From Sphingomonas sp. NBWT7 (GTDB lineage: Bacteria; Pseudomonadota; Alphaproteobacteria; Sphingomonadales; Sphingomonadaceae): a DNA stretch of 64,000 bases. The stretch is taken from NCBI RefSeq assembly GCF_014217605.1, contig NZ_CP043639.1:2565501-2629500 (forward strand), in the 5' to 3' direction. How positions within the stretch are numbered: the first letter of the stretch is position 1; every line of letters begins with the position of its first letter. Below, piece by piece: positions 58,392 to 64,000 of the stretch. A model generated the notes under the pieces. The model made no database searches and was not told the DNA's origin. It saw only the letters and a list, made by a program, of their open reading frames with translations. The position numbers and the translations under genes are program-made.

Positions 58392-59321
58392 TCAGAGCTT
58401 CTCGGTCAGTTCCGGGACGACCTTGAAGAGATCGCCGACGAGGCCGATGTCCGCGACCTGGAAGATCGGCGCGTCCTCGTCCTTGTTGATCGCGATGATC
58501 GTCTTCGAATCCTTCATGCCCGCAAGGTGCTGGATCGCGCCGGAGATGCCGACCGCGACATAGACTTCAGGCGCGACGATCTTGCCGGTCTGGCCGACCT
58601 GATAGTCGTTGGGGACGAAGCCCGCGTCGACCGCGGCGCGGCTGGCGCCGACGCCGGCGCCGAGCTTGTCGGCGAGCGGCTCGATCAGCGCGCGGAAGTT
58701 CTCGCCGTTCTGCAGCGCGCGGCCGCCCGAGACGATGATCTTGGCGCTGGCGAGCTCGGGACGGGCGCTCTTGGCGATCTCCGAACTCTGGTAGGTCGAC
58801 AGGCCCTTGTCACCGGTCGACGACACCGCCTCGACCGTTCCCGAGCCGCCTTCCGCCGCCGCCTTGTCGAAGGCAGTAGTGCGCACGGTGATGACCTTCT
58901 TCGCGTCCGATGTCTGCACCGTCGCGATCGCGTTGCCGGCGTAGATCGGGCGGGTGAACGTGTCCTCGCCCTCGACCGACAGGATGTCGGAGATCTGCAT
59001 CACGTCGAGCAGCGCGGCGACGCGCGGCGCGATGTTCTTGGCCGAGGTGGTCGACGGCGCGACGAACGCGTCGTGATGCCCCATCAGATCGACGATCAGC
59101 GGCGCGACATTTTCCGCCAATGCGTGCCCAAAGGCATCGTCGTCGGCGACATGGACCTTGCCGACACCGGCGATCTTGGCGGCCGCCTGCGCGACGCCGT
59201 CGACGCCCTTGCCGGCGACGAGGAGGTGCACTTCGCCAAGCTTCGACGCGGCGGTCACCGCGGCAAGCGTTGCGTCCTTGACGGCCGATCCGTCATGCTC
59301 GACCCAAACCAGAGTCTTCAT
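58392..59321 (-). CDS. etfA: Electron transfer flavoprotein alpha subunit
   Basis: This 309-residue FAD-binding subunit takes electrons from acyl-CoA and other dehydrogenases to ETF-ubiquinone oxidoreductase. The C-terminal FAD domain shows [60 protein letters not shown] and [23 protein letters not shown] 59321 ([11 protein letters not shown]) is the start; AGAGAAG precedes it. It is downstream of etfB on the same strand, but a dispersed repeat separates the two. Confidence 0.97.
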   Translation of the reverse strand: MKTLVWVEHDGSAVKDATLAAVTAASKLGEVHLLVAGKGVDGVAQAAAKIAGVGKVHVADDDAFGHALAENVAPLIVDLMGHHDAFVAPSTTSAKNIAPRVAALLDVMQISDILSVEGEDTFTRPIYAGNAIATVQTSDAKKVITVRTTAFDKAAAEGGSGTVEAVSSTGDKGLSTYQSSEIAKSARPELASAKIIVSGGRALQNGENFRALIEPLADKLGAGVGASRAAVDAGFVPNDYQVGQTGKIVAPEVYVAVGISGAIQHLAGMKDSKTIIAINKDEDAPIFQVADIGLVGDLFKVVPELTEKL

Positions 59322-59350
59322 AGCTTCTCTTCCTTCCGAACCCGTATCTC

Positions 59351-59463
59351 CCACCGTTCGTGCTGAGGAGCGGCTGAGCCTGTCGAAGCCTCGTCTCGAA
59401 GCACATGCCCTTCGAGACGGCACTTCGCTTGCGGCTCAGCGCCTCCTCAGGGCGAACGGATGG
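59351..59463. repeat. Dispersed palindromic intergenic repeat, copy B
   Basis: It begins CCACCGTTCGTGCTGAGGAG and ends CTCAGGGCGAACGGATGG, giving inverted ends. Inside are GTCGAAGCCTCGTCTCGAAG and CCTTCGAGACGGCACTTCG. It shares termini and core with 41038-41204. It occupies nearly the whole gap between etfB and etfA, so a long stem-loop would form in their common transcript. Confidence 0.85.
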
Positions 59464-59466
59464 ATT

Positions 59467-60216
59467 TTACTTGGCGATGCCCATCGCCTTGAGCTTCATC
59501 ACCAGCTCGTCGACGTCGGCGACTTTGGCGCCGGCTTGGCGCTTGCCGGGCTCGACAACCTTGAGCGTCTTCACGCGCGGGCTGACATCAACGCCGTAAT
59601 CGGCGGCGGTCTTCTGCGCGAGCGGCTTCGACTTCGCCTTCATGATGTTGGGCAGCGAGGCGTAGCGCGGCTCGTTGAGGCGAAGATCGGTGGTAACGAT
59701 CGCCGGCAGCTTGTAGCTGTCGGTCTCGAGCCCGCCGTCGACCTCGCGCGTCACCGTCACGGTATCGCCCGATACTTCGACCTTCGAGGCGAACGTGCCC
59801 TGGCCCCAGCCGAGCAGGCCGGCGAGCATCTGGCCGGTCTGGTTGTTGTCGTCGTCGATCGCCTGCTTGCCGAGGATGACGAGCTGCGGCTGTTCCTCGT
59901 CGGCGATCGCCTTCAGGATCTTGGCGACGCCGAGCGGCTCGACGCGATCGTCCGCGGTGACGAGGATCGCGCGATCAGCGCCCATCGCGAGCGCGGTACG
60001 CAGCGTTTCCTGCGCCTTCGCCTCGCCGATCGACACTGCCACAATTTCGGTCACCACGCCCTTTTCCTTGAGGCGAATGGCTTCCTCGACCGCGATCTCG
60101 TCGAACGGGTTCATGCTCATCTTGACGTTGGCCAGATCGACCCCCGTCCCGTCCGCCTTCACGCGGGGCTTCACGTTGTAATCAAGCACCCGCTTGACCG
60201 GCACCAGCACCTTCAT
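59467..60216 (-). CDS. etfB: Electron transfer flavoprotein beta subunit
   Basis: This 249-residue AMP-binding subunit of ETF starts [20 protein letters not shown] at ATG 60216. Motifs are [18 protein letters not shown], the AMP/FAD-region [22 protein letters not shown] and the recognition loop [29 protein letters not shown], whose Leu contacts partner dehydrogenases. Upstream lies sucC on the same strand, 57 bases away. Confidence 0.97.
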   Translation of the reverse strand: MKVLVPVKRVLDYNVKPRVKADGTGVDLANVKMSMNPFDEIAVEEAIRLKEKGVVTEIVAVSIGEAKAQETLRTALAMGADRAILVTADDRVEPLGVAKILKAIADEEQPQLVILGKQAIDDDNNQTGQMLAGLLGWGQGTFASKVEVSGDTVTVTREVDGGLETDSYKLPAIVTTDLRLNEPRYASLPNIMKAKSKPLAQKTAADYGVDVSPRVKTLKVVEPGKRQAGAKVADVDELVMKLKAMGIAK

Positions 60217-60273
60217 TCGCTTACTCTCCAAATCAGTCGGCAACGCTTCCGTGGGATTTCCCGGGGAGGAGCG

Positions 60274-61473
60274 TCAGGCCGCCTTCTTCACCTCGGCGAC
60301 GATCTTCTGCGCGGCATCGCCCAGATCGTTCGCGGGAACGATGGCGAGACCCGAGTTGGCGAGGATTTCCTTGCCCTTCTCGACGTTCGTGCCTTCGAGG
60401 CGAACCACCAGCGGCACCGAAAGGTTCACTTCCTTCGCGGCGGCGACGATGCCGTCGGCGATGATGTCGCACTTCATGATCCCGCCGAAGATGTTGACGA
60501 GGATACCCTTCACGTTCGGATCGGCGAGGATGATCTTGAACGCCGCCGTCACCTTCTCCTTCGAGGCGCCGCCGCCGACGTCGAGGAAGTTGGCCGGGAA
60601 CATGCCGTTGAGCTTGATGATGTCCATCGTCGCCATGGCGAGGCCCGCGCCGTTGACCATGCAGCCGATGTCGCCATCGAGCTTGATGTAGGCGAGGTCG
60701 TACTTCGACGCCTCGAGCTCTGCGGGATCCTCTTCGGATTCGTCGCGCAGCTCCATCAGGTCCTTGTGGCGGAACAGCGCGTTGCCGTCGAAGCCGACCT
60801 TGGCGTCGAGCACCAGCAGATTGCCCTGCTCGGTCAGCGCGAGCGGGTTGACCTCGATCTGCGCGGCGTCGGTGCCGAGAAAGGCGTCGTACAGCGACTG
60901 CGCAACCTTGGCGGCCTGCTTGCCCTGATCGCCTGACAGGCCAAGCGCGTTGGCGACAGTGCGGCCGTGGTGCGGCTGGAACCCGCTCGCCGGATCGACG
61001 ATGAACGTGTGGATCTTCTCGGGCGTCGAATGCGCGACTTCCTCGATGTCCATGCCGCCCTCGGTCGAAACGACGAAGGCGACACGGCCGGTGGCGCGAT
61101 CGACCAGCAGCGCGAGGTAGAATTCCTTCGCGATGTCGGCGCCGTCGGTAACGTACAGGCGGTTGACCTGCTTGCCGGCGTCGCCCGTCTGGATCGTCAC
61201 CAGCGTGTTGCCGAGCATGTCGGTGGCATGCGCGCGCACCTCGTCAAGGTTGAAGGCGAGGCGGACGCCGCCCTTCGCCTCGGGCGCCAGCTCCTTGAAC
61301 TTGCCCTTGCCGCGACCGCCGGCATGGATCTGCGACTTCACGACGTAGAGCGGCCCGGGCAGCTGCTTGGCGGCCTCGACGGCCTCCTCGACGGTGAAGG
61401 CGGCGTGACCCGCGGCGATCGGCGCGCCGTACTTGGCCAGCAGTTCCTTGGCCTGATATTCGTGGATGTTCAT
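60274..61473 (-). CDS. sucC: Succinyl-CoA synthetase beta subunit (ADP-forming)
   Basis: This is the 399-residue ATP-grasp subunit of the TCA-cycle enzyme that makes ATP from succinyl-CoA. It has [16 protein letters not shown] at the start (ATG 61473), [18 protein letters not shown] for nucleotide binding, [20 protein letters not shown], and the C-terminal [19 protein letters not shown]. The partner sucD is not in the window. Usual lengths are 386-400 residues. Confidence 0.97.
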   Translation of the reverse strand: MNIHEYQAKELLAKYGAPIAAGHAAFTVEEAVEAAKQLPGPLYVVKSQIHAGGRGKGKFKELAPEAKGGVRLAFNLDEVRAHATDMLGNTLVTIQTGDAGKQVNRLYVTDGADIAKEFYLALLVDRATGRVAFVVSTEGGMDIEEVAHSTPEKIHTFIVDPASGFQPHHGRTVANALGLSGDQGKQAAKVAQSLYDAFLGTDAAQIEVNPLALTEQGNLLVLDAKVGFDGNALFRHKDLMELRDESEEDPAELEASKYDLAYIKLDGDIGCMVNGAGLAMATMDIIKLNGMFPANFLDVGGGASKEKVTAAFKIILADPNVKGILVNIFGGIMKCDIIADGIVAAAKEVNLSVPLVVRLEGTNVEKGKEILANSGLAIVPANDLGDAAQKIVAEVKKAA

Positions 61474-61641
61474 GGAGCGTCGCACCTCGTGATGACGAAA
61501 GTTACGGAACGAAATTTATGGTGCCCTAAGCACAGCGAGGCCGGGGAATCCAGCCTAGCGTGCGAGTTTCCGCATCCTTGCCCCGGCGGCGGGGGCGTGC
61601 GGCGGCTGGCGATGGTTGTCGCTTTGTTCTAAGGCGCGCGC

Positions 61642-64000
61642 GTGTCGCCCGAGCCGTTTCCCGCGCTGCCATACCCCGCGCTTCACGCGAGCCACACCGG
61701 CATCTGGATCGCGCAGGGCGGCGAGACGCGGCAAGTGTCGCGCGGCGAGGCGATCCGCGCCGCCGCCGACACGCCGATGATCTTGCTCAACGCGCCGCTG
61801 ATCGGGCAGCGGCTGGGCTATGCCGAACTGTCGGGGCTGGACCTGCTCGAGCTGTTCGCGTTCCTGCGGCCCGCCCGCTTCGCGGTTCCGACACCCAAGG
61901 GTCTCGCCGCAGTTACCGGGCTCGACATGCCCGCCGACGACGCGGGCATCGCGCCGTTTCTGCTTGCCGCCGCCGCACGGCTGCTGGCGATCCCGCAGGG
62001 CGACTGGCCCGAGCGCGAGGGGGCGTGGACGGCGGCGCAATCCTTGTTCCGGCTGCGCTGGGCGTGGGCGCCGCTGCTCGTCGATCGAATAAAGAAACCG
62101 GCGCAGAACGAACGCTGGCTGTTCGCCAAATTGCCCGAATGGGAGGAGGCGGCGCCGCGCCCCGCGCCACGCACGGTGGCGATCGATCCCGAGGCGACGC
62201 AGCGCGTGCTCGCGACGCTGGTCGGTGACACGGCGGAGACGCGGCCGGGGCAGCGCGCCTATGCCGCCGCTGCGACGGGGGCGTTCGCGTCGCGCGCGGT
62301 GCGCGAGGCGCCCAACGTGGTGCTGGCGCAGGGCGGCACGGGGATCGGCAAGACGCTGGGCTATCTCGCGCCCGCCAGTCTGTGGTCGCACACCGCGGGC
62401 GGCGCGGTGTGGGTATCGACCTATACCAAGGCGCTGCAACGGCAATTGGGGCACGAGGCGCGGCGCGTGTACCCCGACGAGGCGGTGCGGCGGCAGAAGG
62501 TGGTGACGCGCAAGGGGCGCGAGAACTACCTGTGCCTGCTCAACCTCGAGGATGCGTTGCAGGGTGGGTTCGCGGGCCGCGCCGCGATCCTGGCGCATCT
62601 CGTCGCGCGCTGGGCGGCGTATAGTGCCGACGGCGACATGGTGGGCGGCGACCTGCCGGGCTGGCTCGTCACGCTGTTTCGCCGCAACGGATCGGCGGCG
62701 CTGACCGACCGGCGCGGTGAGTGCGTCTATGCCGGCTGCCCGCATTACCGCAAATGCTTCATCGAGCGTGCGGCGCGCGCCTCCGCCGAGGCCGACATCG
62801 TCATCGCCAATCACGCGCTGGTGATGGTCAACGCCGCGCGCGGGCGCGAGACGGCGACACGGCCGACGCGCTACGTGTTCGACGAGGGCCATCACCTGTT
62901 CGACGCCGCCGACGCGATGTTCGCCACCGCGCTGACCGGGCAGGAGACGATCGAGCTCCGCCGCTGGGTGATCGGGCCTGAGGCAGGAAGTCGCGGGCGG
63001 CGACGCGGGCTGGCGGCGCGGCTGTCCGACGTCGCGAGCTACGACGAGGGCGGGGCGCAGGCGATCGGCGATGCGGTGAAGGCGGCAGGCGGGCTCGCCG
63101 CCGAAGGCTGGCTGCAGCGCATCGCCGAGGGGCAGCCGTTCGGCCCGATCGAGACGCTGCTGGCGAGCGTGCGCGGGCTGACCTACGCGCGCGCCGAGGG
63201 GGCGGAGGATGCAGGCTATGGGCTGGAGACCGAGCTCGCCGAGCCGTCGCCCGAGCTGATCGAGGCGGCGGCGCCGGCGGCGGAGGCGCTCGACGCGTTG
63301 TATCGCCCGCTCGTCGCGCTGGGCAAGCGGCTGGAGGCGGTGCTTACCGACGCGCCCGACTGGCTGGACGGGCCGGCGCGCGCGCGCGTGGAGGGGGCGA
63401 TCGCCTCGCTCGGCTGGCGCGCCGAGACGGTGGCGGCGTGGCTGGCGCTGATCGCACGCGTCGGCGGGCCGGCGAGCGCGGATTTCGTCGACTGGCTGGC
63501 GGTGGAGCGCGTCGAGGGGCGTGAATATGACATCGGGCTGCACCGCCGCTGGCTCGATCCGACGCGGCCGTTCGCCGAGATCGTGCTGAATCCGGCGCAC
63601 GGTGCGCTCGTCACCTCTGCGACGCTGACCGCGGGGGGCACGTGGGAGACGGCGGAGGCGCGGGTGGGGGCGCATCATCTCGCGCTGCCGCCGACCCGCT
63701 TCGCGGCGGAGAGCCCGTTCGATTATGCCGCGCGCGCCGAGGTTCTCGTCGTCACCGACGTGAAGCGCGGCGACGTGCCCGCACTGAGCAACGCCTATGC
63801 GCGGCTGATCGAGGCGGCCGGCGGCGGCACCCTGGGTCTGTTCACCGCGATCCGGCGGCTGCGCGGGGTGCACGCGCGGATCGCCGACCGGCTGGCGCGC
63901 GCCGGGCTGCCGCTGATGGCGCAGCACGTCGATCCGATCGACACGGGGACGCTGGTCGACATCTTTCGCGACGATCCGCACGCCTCGCTGCTCGGCACCG
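61642..64000 (+). CDS. DinG/XPD-family Fe-S ATP-dependent DNA helicase (partial, runs off right edge)
   Basis: About 786 residues of a superfamily 2 5'-3' helicase are visible from GTG 61642, which lies 12 bases after an in-frame TAA. A divergent N-terminal region (about 1-200) begins MSPEPFPALPYPALHASHTG. Walker A is AQGGTGIGKTLGY (about 228-240). Four Cys at 298, 361, 366 and 372 fit the XPD/DinG Fe-S cluster. The Walker B box is DEGH (414-417). Motif III-like VTSATLT and GLFTAIRRLRG follow. Such proteins unwind D-loops, R-loops or G-quadruplexes; the exact role is unknown. The gene continues beyond the window. Confidence 0.92.
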   Translation, partial: MSPEPFPALPYPALHASHTGIWIAQGGETRQVSRGEAIRAAADTPMILLNAPLIGQRLGYAELSGLDLLELFAFLRPARFAVPTPKGLAAVTGLDMPADDAGIAPFLLAAAARLLAIPQGDWPEREGAWTAAQSLFRLRWAWAPLLVDRIKKPAQNERWLFAKLPEWEEAAPRPAPRTVAIDPEATQRVLATLVGDTAETRPGQRAYAAAATGAFASRAVREAPNVVLAQGGTGIGKTLGYLAPASLWSHTAGGAVWVSTYTKALQRQLGHEARRVYPDEAVRRQKVVTRKGRENYLCLLNLEDALQGGFAGRAAILAHLVARWAAYSADGDMVGGDLPGWLVTLFRRNGSAALTDRRGECVYAGCPHYRKCFIERAARASAEADIVIANHALVMVNAARGRETATRPTRYVFDEGHHLFDAADAMFATALTGQETIELRRWVIGPEAGSRGRRRGLAARLSDVASYDEGGAQAIGDAVKAAGGLAAEGWLQRIAEGQPFGPIETLLASVRGLTYARAEGAEDAGYGLETELAEPSPELIEAAAPAAEALDALYRPLVALGKRLEAVLTDAPDWLDGPARARVEGAIASLGWRAETVAAWLALIARVGGPASADFVDWLAVERVEGREYDIGLHRRWLDPTRPFAEIVLNPAHGALVTSATLTAGGTWETAEARVGAHHLALPPTRFAAESPFDYAARAEVLVVTDVKRGDVPALSNAYARLIEAAGGGTLGLFTAIRRLRGVHARIADRLARAGLPLMAQHVDPIDTGTLVDIFRDDPHASLLGT

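Overview
This 64 kb window is a gene-dense, high-GC stretch of core chromosome. It very probably comes from an alphaproteobacterium of the Sphingomonadaceae (Sphingomonas-like). Pointers are the C4-pathway 5-aminolevulinate synthase, MipZ, the NDUFAF7-type complex I assembly methyltransferase, an HWE/HisKA_2-type kinase, PHB reductase, a PgmG-like phosphohexomutase, large Pro/Ala-rich-signal TonB receptors, and dispersed 'TTCGTGCTGAGGA' palindromic repeats. No prophage, insertion sequence, CRISPR array, tRNA or rRNA gene was recognised. The genus is an inference, not something proved here.

Layout. 0-7.4 kb: edge of a molybdenum-hydroxylase Fe-S subunit, GlpQ-like lipoprotein, lipase-like hydrolase, CorC/HlyC protein, OmpA-like protein, tadA, rpmB, phytase-like esterase, glycine-zipper protein. 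7.4-16.5 kb: thrS behind a Thr-rich leader peptide with a complete attenuator-like fold; two paralogous TonB receptors flanking infC, which appears to start at AUA. 16.5-26.4 kb: VOC protein, glnD, a small pair with an MbcA/ParS/Xre-like antitoxin domain, a 71-bp direct repeat, phaB-type reductase, hemH, a Mo-hydroxylase large subunit with a degenerate active-site motif, acyl-CoA synthetase. 26.4-30.2 kb: tightly coupled lgt-NDUFAF7-GNAT-pgeF-MAPEG run. 30.3-35 kb: outer-membrane barrel, tesA divergent from a ybbA/ybbP-type ABC exporter. 35-40.2 kb: vitamin B12 uptake locus (btuB with a cobalamin riboswitch, btuD, btuC, divergent btuF).

40-48.6 kb: 3-hydroxybutyryl-CoA dehydrogenase, hemA, murI, plsY-dprA-small membrane protein-topA, Sel1-like protein. 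48.6-53.5 kb: panC, mipZ overlapping a membrane-anchored J-domain gene, membrane protein, pgmG-type mutase, exonuclease. 53.5-56.6 kb: a three-gene phosphorelay (CHASE3 kinase, receiver, receiver-kinase). 56.6-64 kb: glutathione-dependent formaldehyde dehydrogenase, VOC protein, etfB-etfA split by a dispersed repeat, sucC, and the first part of a DinG/XPD-type Fe-S helicase running off the right edge.

The most interesting signals are regulatory: the thrS attenuator (leaderless Thr peptide plus mutually exclusive hairpins), the AUA start of infC, the long riboswitch leader of btuB, the orphan antitoxin-like gene, and the receiver/kinase cassette without a DNA-binding output. All assignments come from reading the sequence and recalled family motifs; no database search was run.
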